From Actinostola sp. cb2023 (lineage: Eukaryota; Cnidaria; Anthozoa; Actiniaria; Actinostolidae): 64,000 nucleotides of DNA. A program made the translations under genes and the position numbers. Shown here in pieces: positions 1-10,894 of this stretch. The notes below the pieces were generated by a model. It was not told the DNA's origin. It saw only the letters and a program-made list of their open reading frames with translations, and searched no databases. Position 1 is the first letter of the stretch. The number at the start of each line of letters is the position of its first letter. The stretch spans positions 124,001 to 188,000 of the forward strand of contig JAUJYZ010001405.1 of the NCBI GenBank assembly GCA_033675265.1, written 5' to 3'.

Positions 1-1389
1 GAACGGAGATCTTCCCCTCACCACTAAGGGTCAGTGGAATAAACCCTTTTTTTTTAAATCGCTAATTCAAATATATTGTTTATGCAAGAGATCTAGAGAG
101 AAACAAAGATTTCTTGATTTCCGTTAGGTCCGGTTTACACTATGAACATTTATTTGATCAAGTATGTTATCTGTCTTTGCTCAAACTCCTTGACGTGTAG
201 AACTGAACAGACGTTCCAAGTAATCCAAGATCGAGTTCTATTCTCGTCAAAGAATTTGATCAAACGTTTGAAGTATTGCGTTTACATCTGTGATAGTGTA
301 AAACGGCCCTTAGGCTCTTTAAAAGACTTTATAAAATATTGTGTTTAAAAAGCAAATTGATGAACTTGGTCCTCAGAGTCTGAAGTGAGAGAGTGACATT
401 TTTAATGCCAGGCCATACCGTGTCCTATAATATCGTGTTACGCCGGAAATGTCGTAGTAGTACTCTGCTATTGTATACTAGCCTAAAAGTGGCGGGAAAT
501 CCTAGTAAGGCGGGAAAATAATTGAATCGGCGATTGCCTACTGATGTTCAGCATGGAACAACAAGAGAAGACATTGGTGACCAATCGAACTTCAAACCCG
601 CTACGCAGGCTACGATGATGGTAAGTATAATTATGTCCCCTGTCTGTTTCAAACCTTGTCTTGTCGCAATTTCAAAAGGTCATCGAAACCAAAAAAACGC
701 TGTTCCAATTTCATGACAGCAGGCTTGTCGTTCGTCATCATTTCGTTAGCTTCGTGTCGCTGTTTCAGAGCCCTGTCGCTTTGTCGGAATTTACCCTAAC
801 AGGCCTCACAAAATTGTGCGATTATACTATGAACATTTATTAGTTTGCGTCGTTGCATTGAATACTACTTCTCTCAAAGTGTGCTTCATTTGTGGGTTGA
901 TAACAGTCTTGGTTAAGCTAATGCGCCTCTGATCGAAGACTCTGTTCACAGGGTAGATCATGAGGTGCTTATTAGCAGACTGTGCGAGTGTTCTCCGCTT
1001 GCTGACAGTCGGCCAGACTAAACGCAATCTCTCAAAGACGAAGTTCAATAAAAACGGCGTAAACTGGTTTCTTTGGATAAGTTTTCATGTAAATGAAATG
1101 TGTTATCCAACAAGACAGCATATTATCAGTCTAGCGTGCTGAGGCGCTAAATGTGTTATCCAACGTATTATATCCACTGGGTCGATTTCAGGGAACAAGG
1201 AGCAAGTGTGGCCGAATAACTATTTATACTGGTCGCTATAATTATAAACATGTGCTGTTTAAACAACCCATTTATTTTTCTTTTTTCAAACAACCTTTAG
1301 CGCAAATCCTTCACTTTGAAGCTGAATCTGCATACAATAATTTAGACTTCTGTTCCAGCGATCGACATTATCGATGTCAATTTTCGAGC
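1..1389. other. Non-coding DNA, no gene recognised
   Basis: AT-rich sequence with only short, unrelated open frames and no recognisable domain, RNA gene or intact transposon. The phrase ACTATGAACATTTATT occurs near 139 and near 826, and GTGTTATCCAAC occurs twice at about 1100-1160, which suggests small local duplications. Confidence 0.6.
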
Positions 1390-1395
1390 CTGACC

Positions 1396-1993
1396 AAGAT
1401 GAACACTGTCCACAAATATTCGAGTGTAATTTCACGCACTGGTGATCAATGACGCTCATTGGTCGAGGCTGAGGATAGTCCTCCAAGTATAAACTTGTGA
1501 TTGGATAAGAACGAGGACTGTCCTGGCCGTCATGTGAAAACGTTGAACGTGTAAATTTTCGTATGTAATCCAGAAAATTCAACTGAAGTAGCTCTAAATA
1601 ATTTTTGGCGCATTGGTCGGTACAAGTTTTAGATTCCATTGAAATGCATTTATCTTTGAGTGAGAACACTTCAGTATATAAACAGCTTCTGTTTCTAACA
1701 TAGAATTGGGAATCATAAAATAGATGTAGACGAAATTTGGGTTGTTCCGGCTATTCGGTGTTTTCTGCAGACTGATCGAGACTGAAATGACATTGTCTGT
1801 CAACAACAGCTCTTCAATTGACAAACACTAAGCAGATGCACGACATGCTATTGGCTAAAACCCAACACTGTCCACAGATCATTCGAGTGTAATTTCACGC
1901 ACTGGTGATCAATGACGCTCATTGGTCGAGGTTGAGGATATTCCTCCAAGTTTAAACTTGTGATTGGATAAGAACGAGGACTGTCCTGGCCGA
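1396..1993 (+). repeat. Direct repeat, two copies of about 135 bp
   Basis: The stretches 1396-1531 and 1861-1993 are near-identical. Both run from an ACACTGTCCACA start through CACGCACTGGTGATCAATG to GAGGACTGTCCTGGCCG, with scattered substitutions. They lie about 465 bp apart in the same orientation. The short minus-strand frames over them share residues only because the DNA is duplicated. This is probably a dispersed-element fragment copied twice; no termini or target-site duplications are visible. Confidence 0.75.
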
Positions 1994-2116
1994 AAAATAG
2001 TGTGTAGGTTAAACGTATTCTCATTGGTCTAGCGAGTGGACAATCCTGTAAGAAGAGCAATCTCTTTGAATTTTCCATTTTAAAATGGCATTTTCCATTT
2101 TAAAATGGCACATCGT

Positions 2117-2300
2117 TAAATATGATAAATATTCCCTTTTGAAGATGGAACACTGTAATGGCATCATGTTTCATAGCTGTCAACAAACATGTAAACATAG
2201 CCACAGCTATAGTTAAGAGAGATTGACTGCAAAATTCGAAGAAAATGAAAGAAAGACGGAAAATGAGGATTAACGGATTTCAATCACGTTTTGGTTATAG
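2117..2300. repeat. Dispersed repeat that preserves an empty TTAA site
   Basis: This stretch is an inverted paralogue of sequence on both sides of the element at 6955-7401. Read on the minus strand, it runs uninterrupted from AGTCAATCTCTC through TTAA (2213-2216) to CTATAGCTGTGGCTATG. Near 6.9-7.5 kb the same two flanks are separated by the insertion. It therefore acts as a pre-insertion allele. What the repeat itself is remains unknown. Confidence 0.8.
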
Positions 2301-2938
2301 TTTGTGATAGAGGTCTAAATTAAATCCATGGCATTAGTTTCTTAAAATATCATAATGCCGGCAATCTACAGGCCATGCAAATTTGGTGTATTGAGGAGGC
2401 CTGGGACGAGAAGTGAAAATAGGAAAATTAGGGTATGTAAGGGTCGTTACTCGTACGCAGTAAGGATATTAGAACAAAAAACACATTTGGTATTATATTT
2501 GATCTATTTCTAATAATGCTAGCTCAATTTTCTTCAAACCGTTAAATTTTCGAAGAATGTACAGCTCTATTTTGAGAAAAGGTTTTTGTCTAAGAAAAAA
2601 GATGAAAATATTGTATTTGAAGAGTAAGTTTTGGCGAAACGTCTGATCATCCAGCGGACTTGATTCTTAGTATTTATAGAGTTCGAAGTATAAGAAAGCT
2701 TGTGAAATCAAGTTTTTCCTGGGTAATTTCATAGAAAGTTTGAAAAATCCAGTCAAATTCTCTGAAAATCACACACACAAAAAATATTGTTTTTGCGTTT
2801 TATTCTGGAAATAAAGGAAAGTTGACATTTGAGCAAAGAATAACAATACAACAAGACAGTTGTGATGTTTGGTTTATTATTTAGAAGGATAAAGGAGATT
2901 GAACATTATTGTTTTTGAAGAAATTGTGTGTCACAACT
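2301..2938. other. Non-coding DNA, nothing recognised
   Basis: AT-rich sequence without long open frames, clear tandem repeats or inverted termini. Confidence 0.5.
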
Positions 2939-4433
2939 GATTAGTCACTTTGGAAACGAGTAAAGGACTGGGAACGAGTTTTTAGAATTAATCTAATTAA
3001 GAAATGAACCCCATCACAAGAAAGAGCAGCATTAGCAAATTTACAAAGTTTCGATAGGTTCAGTTAGATATTGAACGAATAACAGCTTTCCAAACATCTC
3101 AATATTTACAAAGAAATGTATGTGTCCTCTGTAACCATAGCCTCCTAAAACTCCGGTCAAACGTAAACGCAAGTCGCTGCAAGTTCATGCAAGTTTTGAC
3201 TTGCATAGACGTTTGTCCGCTAACTTGCTGCAGGGACTTGCATCGACGCTATACGAGGACGTGCCGCTGGACAGGGTATGGTTTTTGGCCTCTCTGTCCT
3301 GAACAGGGTATATAATTTTATGTGAGTCTGTCCTAAACAGGGTATGGTAATCCACGATTGTCGTCGTTAAATATGGTGTTATCCATATATTTAGCCATAC
3401 AGTCATTTGCAAAAATTCTGGCCGCCACGATATATCAATATATCAATATATCGGGTGCATCATATCACTAATACTATTAAATGAAGCAAAATTTACAAAC
3501 AACAAACGTAAGACTAAAATAAACATTATACTAAATATTTATACCAACTTTGCTGGCGTTAACCCACTTTATGGGGAATTTTCGATTATTTAATTACCCA
3601 TAATGCACCCGATATATTGATATATTGATATTTCTTAGCGGCCAGAATTTTTGCAAATGACTGTATATCTGAGATCCAAGATCATCAGTCAATGAAAACG
3701 CGTTAGAATTGTGTGTATTTTGTCCTTCGTCCTAAACACGGTCCTAAAATAGAGGGTACGTGTTGTCCTAGAGACCTAGACGGGGTAGGTATTTTAGATT
3801 ATTTTTGTCCTAAACAGGGTCAGGTTTTCAAACCCTCAGCGGCACCCCTATACCCAAACATGGGTCAAGTACCCCCCCCCCCCCCCCTCCCCTCCGTGAA
3901 AATCCGGGGGGGAGGGCGGGGGGTTTGAACACGATCACATTCGAGCGCAAGTCCATGCAAGTCGCTGCAGGTTTTTCACCGTTTGACCGGCAAACGCAAG
4001 TCACTGAAAATGTCTTCGCAATTCAGCCGAACGAATCAACCACAGTTAGTCCGATAGTTCGGATGGTCGTTCAAAAAGTAGAAAAAATAGGCCCAAAAAT
4101 TAAGAAAAATTATCGGCAAAGAAACATATGAACTTGCATCAACTTGCGTTCACCGTTTGACCGCGGCTACATGCAAGTTACTGCAACTTGCAGGGACTTG
4201 CGTTCACACGTTTGACCCGGGCTTAAAGCAGAATTAGGAGGCTGCTGTAATTAACCATGCATTTCTTTGCAGTTTTTGGAATGTCTGCAGTTCTACTTCT
4301 CCAAACCCTATCAAACTCCTGAATCTTACTAATTCTGATATGCTCTTCCTTGTGATGAGGCCGTTCATTTCTTAATTAGATTAATTCTAAAAACTAATTC
4401 CCAGTCCTTTACTCTTTCCAAAGTGGCTAATTG
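2939..4433. mobile_element. Large inverted-repeat element, about 1.5 kb
   Basis: The ends are inverted copies of one another for roughly 100 bp. The left end reads GATTAGTCACTTTGGAAACG and continues through AAAGGACTGGGAA and TTAGAATTAATCTAATTAAG. The right end carries the same words on the other strand, finishing near 4433. Inside are repeated phrases CCTAAACAGGGTATGG and GCAAGTCGCTGCA, a C/G homopolymer tract (about 3870-3920), and a nested Tc1/mariner-like element at 3400-3663. No transposase is visible, so it would be non-autonomous. The minisatellite at 4434 starts exactly at its right end. The shorter element at 59934-60300 shares the ACTGGGAACGAGTTT words. Confidence 0.6.
3400..3663 (+). 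mobile_element. Tc1/mariner-like MITE, copy 1
   Basis: A 264-bp element ending in CAGTCATTTGCAAAAATTC and its inverted complement, flanked by TA on both sides (3398-3399, 3664-3665). The inner ends carry palindromic ATATATCAATATATCGGGTGC. Two more copies are in the window (10563-10842 and, in the opposite orientation, 55058-55315). TA duplication and a CAGT terminus are typical of Tc1/mariner non-autonomous elements. No coding capacity. Confidence 0.88.
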
Positions 4434-4830
4434 GGTCCCTTTTGCGGTCGGGATATAGGGTCCCTTTTGCGGTCGGGATATAGCCGGATACCTTTTGCGG
4501 TCGGGATATAGGGTACCTTTTGCGGTCGGGATATAGCCGGATACCTTTTGCGGTCGGGATATAGGGTACCTTTTGCAGTCGGGATATAGCGTACCTTTTG
4601 CGGTCGGGATATAGGGTACCTTTTGCGGTCGGGATATAGCGTACCTTTTGCGGTCGGGATATAGGGTACCTTTTGAGGTCGGGATATAGCGTACCTTTTG
4701 CGGTCGGGATATAGGGTACATTTTGCGGTCGGGATATAGAGTACCTTTTGCGATCGGAATATAGGGTACTTTTTGTGGTCGGGATATAGGGTACCTTTGG
4801 CGGTCGGGATATAGGGTACCTTTTTGGGTT
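4434..4830. repeat. 25-bp minisatellite
   Basis: About 16 tandem copies of a 25-bp unit containing CCTTTTGCGGTCGGGATATA and a GGGTA tail; two copies carry an extra CCGGA. Unit length is not a multiple of three and the minus strand has no stop in any of its three frames, so three overlapping minus-strand frames of 160-197 residues stay open across it. Those frames are artefacts of the repeat. Confidence 0.93.
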
Positions 4831-5540
4831 TGGCCTGATATAGTATGGTTTTCGCAATGACGCGCCCAATTACACCGCTCTTTCTGTCGGTCCGACCTTT
4901 GTGTCGGAAAGCGACCAACACAAAGAGCTGCTGCAAAGGAGGCTACCAGCGTTATCATTGTTGCGACTTACAGTTTTACCAAATAATAAAACAGCTTCAG
5001 AAACAACTTTAACATTTCTGGGATAGGGTATGGAAAATCGCAATTTTAGGTCTGGGAGAGGTTCGGGGGTTTGACGTCCGTCGCACACCTCTACCCGAAT
5101 ACGCCCTTAGTACCACCCAGGCATCATCATCGTAATCATTAAACACCATGACCATCATCGATATCATGACCATCATTACCACCATCAACAACAATAACAG
5201 CGGCAAGAACACCACCAAGACTGTAACGATGCTTGGCACAAATAGTAAATGATGCCAAGCATTCCAAGTTGTTAGAGAAAATATCCACTCTGGCTAAAAT
5301 CAATTCGACCTCAGTGTTTAAAAATCACTTACTCGAATAGTACTGAGATGTCTCGTTATATCTCTGGTAGACTGGTATACGACCCCAAAGGCACTACATC
5401 ATGAGGTAGATCTACACTTTCTGATACGTCTCCACATTCTGAGCCACTCGAATCTTGAAAAGAACACCACATGCCAATATATAAAGATTCGGAATCCTTT
5501 ATAATGTCGGATTGACAGCGCTCACGCTAGCTCCATATCT
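4831..5540. other. Non-coding DNA with an ATC-rich patch
   Basis: No gene is recognised. Around 5118-5210 is a degenerate ATC/ACC trinucleotide patch (repeated CATCATC, CATGACCATCAT), which explains the low-complexity methionine/valine-rich frame on the minus strand there. Confidence 0.55.
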
Positions 5541-5993
5541 ATAGGCTTTGGCACATTATGCTCGCATTATTTTGAGCATTTTAGCAAGGTCAAAGCATCA
5601 AGAATAATGCCGGCATTTTAGCATTAATTAATATTGATAATTATGTCAAAATATTTGTCTAAGGCAAGACATTCCTGTTTAAAAGCGAAAAACTCTTTAG
5701 AAAAACAGCAAATAACTGCAGGGAGAGATCTTGAGTCAAAATTAGAGGGCTTTTCGGTCCCTGCACTTTGACTGGTCAGCAGTTTCTGTATGCAGTTCAC
5801 TGCAATTTACCATTTTGTCTCGTTCTCACAATGCCATTCTAGGTAATGAAAATAATTTGTTTTCTGTGTATGTTTTTAATTTTTGTCTTTTTGAGCATTT
5901 TAGCAAGACTTTTGCTAGCATTTTAGTGAAGAAGTTGAGCATTAAGCATTAGCATTTTAGCAAAAAATAAAAGCATATTATGCCAAAGCCTAT
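5541..5993. mobile_element. Short inverted-repeat element, about 450 bp
   Basis: The ends are inverted: ATAGGCTTTGGCA at 5541 and TGCCAAAGCCTAT ending at 5993, with weaker pairing further in (ATTATGCT against AGCATATTAT). Inside, the phrase GCATTTTAGCA recurs at least five times. There is no coding capacity, and the target-site duplication is not clear. Confidence 0.6.
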
Positions 5994-6900
5994 CCAATAT
6001 ATCGACATAACAAACAAACGCACACAATGTATGTCTGACTCGTGTAGATTGCAACTTTTATTTGGGCTTTTATTCCGCCGCCCAGGCAACTAATAAACTG
6101 TAAAACTGCTTGTATCATAGCAGTTCACTTTGATCATTTAATTGCGCGATATATCATCAATATCTTGAAGCATTTCAGTTGTTAAAGTACATACATTTTA
6201 AAAACTAACATTTTGCCGGGGATGATCTGGAATAGCGAAAACTTTCGTATCAAGTTTTTAGTTTTTCAGTACGATAATATCTGAAGTTAGTTTTTCCTTT
6301 TAGTAGTAACTATTATTATTGCGAATCAGAAACAACAACTAGATGAATAAAGTTATTCAAATGTATCAATCAGTGAGGTGCGCCAGCTATTGCTTGTTAC
6401 TTTCTCCTCAAATTTGCATAATTAACTAAAGTTGCTTCACGTGAATAACAAAACGAGTACATTTACCCTTCAAAAACGTAAGTCCATGTGAAAGGTAGAT
6501 ACCCCTTCTTGTGTATGGACACTAATTCAGTCAGTCTAGTTGGTCAGATATTCCTAAAATCAGTTTAACTTCAGACACTAAAATCAGCTTCAATGATTTA
6601 TACAAAAAGACTATATTTGCCAAATGTTTTTATCAGCCATATAAAACAGACAACTAACAAAGATCCCACAAATTAGAAGCCCTTATGTAGATGTTTCGAA
6701 ACGCTGTTAAACTTTTTTTTAAATTCATTTTAATCAGCTGTGGCTTGCTTAACAAAATGCATAAATTAGCAATTATTTTACTCTCGTCCCAGGCCCTCTA
6801 TTCCATTTTTTACCATACCTTGAGGGGTGAGGCAAAAACCAACCCCACAGCTGTTGTCTGCTATCAATACTTTATCTATGGCAAAAAGGTGGAAAAGTTT
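5994..6900. other. Non-coding DNA, nothing recognised
   Basis: AT-rich sequence. The 87-residue open frame near 6691-6954 has no recognisable motif and runs into the flank of the next transposon, so it is not called as a gene. Confidence 0.5.
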
Positions 6901-6954
6901 GGAAGACCCCCATTTTCCGCTCAATCTTCGATGTTTACAGTCAACCTCTCTTAA

Positions 6955-7401
6955 GACAAACTCGAGTCACGGAGGTTGTCTGCGTAGCTAAGGAAGGTCG
7001 GGTGGGTCTAAATAAAATAAGACTAGAGTAGTTCGGAGGAGCCAAGTCTGAATGGTATTTTGGGACACTCGAAATTTGGCGCGCAAGACCCTGTACTTGT
7101 CACGTGACAATGCCAATCAAAACATTTAACACAAATAATAATATTAAATTAAATAAACAAACAAGCATGCAATTAACACAAGTTTTAGCTTCAGAGCTTT
7201 AAAAACTATAGCTAGGATAATTTTTGGAAAACTGGAAATTTTATAGAGTTTGATGGGCTGACTACAAGCCATGCCAGTCAGCTGCAGCAGTTTTCAACTC
7301 AATATAATTACTGTTAGCCTTATATACTCTAGTCTTATTTTATTTAGACCCACCCGACCTTCCTTAGCTACGCAGACTAACCTCCGTGACTCGAGTTTGT
7401 C
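6955..7401. mobile_element. 447-bp TTAA-type MITE with about 78-bp inverted ends
   Basis: The ends 6955-7032 and 7324-7401 are near-perfect inverted repeats beginning GACAAACTCGAGTCACGGAG. TTAA lies directly outside each end (6951-6954, 7402-7405). The related repeat at 2117-2300 still has the uninterrupted site with a single TTAA, which fixes the borders and the duplication. TTAA targeting is known for piggyBac and Kolobok superfamilies; which one applies cannot be decided without a transposase. Confidence 0.92.
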
Positions 7402-7501
7402 TTAACTATAGCTGTGGCTATGTTTACATGTTTGTTGACAGCTATGAAACATGACGCCATTACAGTATTCCATCTTCAAAAGGGAATATTTATCATATTA
7501 T
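7402..7501. repeat. Dispersed repeat, split by the preceding TTAA element
   Basis: Inverted copy of about 2117-2216, running from CTATAGCTGTGGCTATG through ACATGTTTGTTGACAGC to AAGGGAATATTTATCATAT. The other half of the same repeat lies left of 6951. Confidence 0.8.
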
Positions 7502-8027
7502 CCCGTGTTTTGAAAACTGTATTACTTCGAACATAGAATTATATCCCTAGTATCATCGTTAGTTTGTTTCGTTGTTTCGCTGTTTCGCTGTTTCGTGGTT
7601 TAGTAACACCCAATAAAAACCGTACGCTCGCATTTTCCATGAAGTATTCTCTATTTATTTAATCTTAAATAAAAAGGCGTTAAGGCATTCAAAATAATAG
7701 AAGTGTTTTGTGCCACCTTATTATTTTTGTTTGGTACTGAACATAGTCAAGTTACTTACGCCAAACTGGTGAACTTCGACAACAGTCAACCCCTGCCTTT
7801 TCACTTGATCATCAACGCTAGTTCGGACTGTAATATATATGTATCAGCATTTGTTGACGTTATTCAAACTTGCAAGAGCAATTATTATAAGTGCCTCGAT
7901 GTATATGGAGCCTTTTGTTTTCCAGTAAAAGATGATGATGATATATCAAACTCATCACATAAGCGTTTTAACAGGCAAATTCCCATTGAATTGAACCTTT
8001 CGTTTTTTGATCATTCACATAAGTTAT
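7502..8027 (+). other. Non-coding DNA with one unsupported 110-residue frame
   Basis: A plus-strand open frame at 7703-8035 begins with a hydrophobic stretch that could resemble a signal peptide and has four cysteines in its middle, but no family is recognised. It ends inside the arm of a foldback element, has no splice context and an AT-rich composition like its surroundings. I do not call it a gene. Confidence 0.5.
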
Positions 8028-8313
8028 ATAGCTAATTGCAAAATCGTTGTCGGGTTGAAAATCATGAAAGCTATGACCAAAAGGAATTCTGGGAAATTAA
8101 AACTCTCAAATAAAACCGTCAAATGATCAACCTTTTTATCCAGACTTGTAGGATCTTAGTTAAATAGCTCATATATCTTCAAAACTACGGGAACATTGAA
8201 TATATCTGCATGTAATATGCAGGTCATGAACTGATTTCCCATCCATCCTTGTGGTCTCAGCTTCTATGATTTATGATTTTCAACCCGACAATGATTATGC
8301 AATTAGCTATATA
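8028..8313. mobile_element. Foldback element
   Basis: Inverted arms of roughly 40-50 bp: TAGCTAATTGCAAAATCG and TGTCGGGTTGAAAATCAT on the left, and their complement ATGATTTTCAACCCGACA and AATTAGCTATA on the right. It directly abuts another foldback element on its right. Exact ends are approximate. Confidence 0.65.
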
Positions 8314-8475
8314 TACTATATGGAAATCACTAAAGTGGTAACATTTCCGTTCGGAATTTTGTACCACGTGATTACTTTAAGCCAATCATTTCGTTCAAAA
8401 ATGGTACAAAACACTCCAGTGAGACAAAATTCCGAACAGACATATTACCACTTCAGAGATCAGTTTCCATAGTAA
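8314..8475. mobile_element. Foldback element, abutting the previous one
   Basis: Inverted arms of about 48 bp: left TACTATATGGAAATCAC, AAGTGGTAACAT and TTCGGAATTTTGT; right ACAAAATTCCGAA, ATATTACCACTTC and GTTTCCATAGTA. The short open frame across it is an artefact. Confidence 0.7.
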
Positions 8476-9169
8476 GAAGAGATTTGAATATTTTATATAA
8501 TGTTACAGAAAAATTGAACGCTAAAATATTCTTAAAATCCATAAGAATATAAACCAGATATAAACTTATTTGCTGAACGTTGTGGGGGATCGCTGATGGA
8601 GTCGTTATTATGAGCCTCTATTTGCAAACGCGTATTTCCTTTATAGAAAGCAAATTAGAACTTGACATCAAGATTCTAAAAAGGCTGAGTTTTGGTGAAT
8701 GTTGTTAAAGGTCACATGCAACCAATCAACAAACTTTTAATCAATAAAAGATAATCATCAGTGTTGTGAATACTCTGGCAAAGTTTTATAGTTCTACCGT
8801 CACTATAATGTTCGAGTTATAACAGTTTGAAGTTGCCTAATGAGCTGTTTCCGAATAATACCTGAAGACATTCTATATTTGACCAACTATTGAAGGTGGA
8901 CTTGTGACATCACTGTACTGTTGGAAACGCTTCGTCCACTACTACGTGTAGATTGTATATTACATCATTTCTCTATACCTTTCAAACTACCTTTGTGTAC
9001 TGAAGATGGTGGGAGTCTGGCGTGTTTGGGTCAAAAGTGACGTACTGAACGCGAATAAAGATCTGAGAATTTTACGAAGATGAAGTGAAGATCAGCCGTT
9101 TTGAATAAGGCTGCTCTATCATGAAATATAACCGGCAAAAACTATCGAATGAAAAGTCAGAATCAATTG
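8476..9169. other. Non-coding DNA, nothing recognised
   Basis: No gene, tandem repeat or clear element ends seen. Confidence 0.5.
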
Positions 9170-9252
9170 TTTTCTAAGACTTTGTTTGGAAAATGCATTG
9201 GATGGAACGCCTCTTGCCATCCAATGCATTTTCCAAACAAAATCTTAGAAAA
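9170..9252. repeat. Near-perfect 36-bp hairpin
   Basis: Arm 9170-9205 (ends GCATTGGATGG) and arm 9217-9252 (starts CCATCCAATGC) are complementary over 36 bp with one or two mismatches, separated by an 11-nt loop. Weak pairing continues outward for about 10 bp. It could be a very small foldback transposon remnant or, if transcribed, a precursor-like hairpin RNA; nothing decides between them. Confidence 0.85.
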
Positions 9253-10207
9253 CCATCGATTTTATTTTTAATGCCATTTCTCCTGGGTCAAACATTATGA
9301 TCTGAACTGACTTCGCCCTTTTACTAATTTCTAGCTGCTCATTTCATTTCTGGAGTTCAATTTTTTGCTGGTCGATTTATGGGAGTTAGGGTCACGTGAC
9401 CTCTTAGTGCAAGTCGCCTATTGTGTGGCTCAGCACATTCTGCCGTATTCGGTATGATTACCAGAGTATAATCCACAGCTATTCGATAGAAAGATGAAAT
9501 CATTTGGGGCCGATAGGGTATTATTCGAGTTATACGCATTTCAAATTACACGTATCATAGTTCGAATTACACGCTTTTTGAGTTACGCGCTTGACCACAC
9601 CCAAATCTGTCTTTGCCACAATCTGTCTATTTTGAAGGATTTGCTTCACCACGATGTGTTTCAGTGGATGTCAGAAGACCGTTATTTTAGGCCCCAAAAA
9701 TTTGGAAGCTTTTTTCAATAGCAGTTGGATAAAGTATGTAAATGTGACTGGAAGCTTTAGAATCTGAGCGTTACCATCAGAGTTATCGAAGCCAGAATAT
9801 AGGCCAAAATAAGGCATTTTTAAAAATATAAAAGTATGTTGCACCCGCGATGCGTGTGCACGGTTGCTATAGCAACGGAATCCAAAATTACCTGTGAATG
9901 GAAAAGACTAAGGATGGTTCTTTCACATGACATGATTGTTGTTGATGAAAGAGCTACAGAGAAATTGTAGCACGTGTTCAAAGATGGAGAAATTTTGACT
10001 TTTGAGAGGCTGAAAATCACTTCAAATTAACATTGGGCCGTTGCCATGGAAACCAAAGGTGCCGACACCTTACAAGTATATTTTTGTAATCAGGGCAGGA
10101 ATACTTACTTGTATGCAAAGTTCAGAGAAATCTATTTTTTCAAGTGGCCAAATATTTATCAAAATGTTTGATATTATAGGAAAATTCATTGGATGACGAA
10201 ATGTATA
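9253..10207. other. Non-coding DNA, nothing recognised
   Basis: Several short frames without family resemblance. The C-terminal exons of the ZNF830 gene would be expected on the minus strand here or further left, but I could not find them. Confidence 0.45.
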
Positions 10208-10504
10208 CAGCTATTTCAAAAAAGGTTGGTGAAGGTTTTGTTGCATCTTGCATCTTGCATCTTGCATACCAAGCCCGAAATGTATTGTGGATCATAGATA
10301 AATAATGTCAGCATGCACATACAGAAGAAAATATGCCTGCTCCATATGGCGAAGACAAAGTTTGGGAAAATTCCCAGAGTCCATAATTGTTGTGACCTTT
10401 CGCTGACTCCATTCACATCGCCCATAGTGCATTTCGGGCTTGGTATGCAAGATGCAACATGCAAGATACAACAAAACCTTCACCAACCTTTTTTGAAATA
10501 GCTG
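10208..10504. mobile_element. TA-flanked MITE with about 80-bp inverted ends
   Basis: The arms begin CAGCTATTTCAAAAAAGG, continue through TTGGTGAAGGTTTTGTTGCA, and end near a CCAAGCCCGAAATG phrase on the left with its complement on the right. TA dinucleotides flank both ends (10206-10207, 10505-10506). The left arm contains CATCTTG in triplicate. It is a non-autonomous Tc1/mariner-type candidate. Confidence 0.8.
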
Positions 10505-10562
10505 TATACAAAACAAAATCAAATATTAAATAAATAAATTACATAGTATATAAATGAATATA

Positions 10563-10842
10563 CAGTCATTTGCAAAAATTCTGGCCGCCACGATATATCA
10601 ATATATCGGGTGCATTATGGGTAAATAAATAATACTATTTTGAGTTTCCTAACTTATTAAATGAAGCAAAACTTACAAACAACAAACCTAAGACTAAAAT
10701 AAACATTATACTAAATATTTCTACCAACTTTGCTGGCGTTAGCCCACTTTAAGGGGAATTTTCGATTATTTAATTACCCATAATGCACCCGATATATTGA
10801 CTATTGATATTTCGCAGCGGCCAGAATTTTTGCAAATGACTG
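10563..10842 (+). mobile_element. Tc1/mariner-like MITE, copy 2
   Basis: Same family and orientation as 3400-3663, 280 bp, with TA at 10561-10562 and 10843-10844. It lies just beyond the last recognised ZNF830 exon, so it may sit in that gene's next intron. Confidence 0.88.
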
Positions 10843-10894
10843 TATAATTATATAAATATATAACTATCTAAAAATGAAAATTCATCCACACTAC

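Noticed and set aside
4365..4958. Three overlapping minus-strand frames of 160-197 residues
   Set aside because: They are produced by the stop-free 25-bp minisatellite.
7703..8035. 110-residue frame with a hydrophobic start
   Set aside because: No family, it ends inside a foldback arm, and there is no splice or expression evidence.
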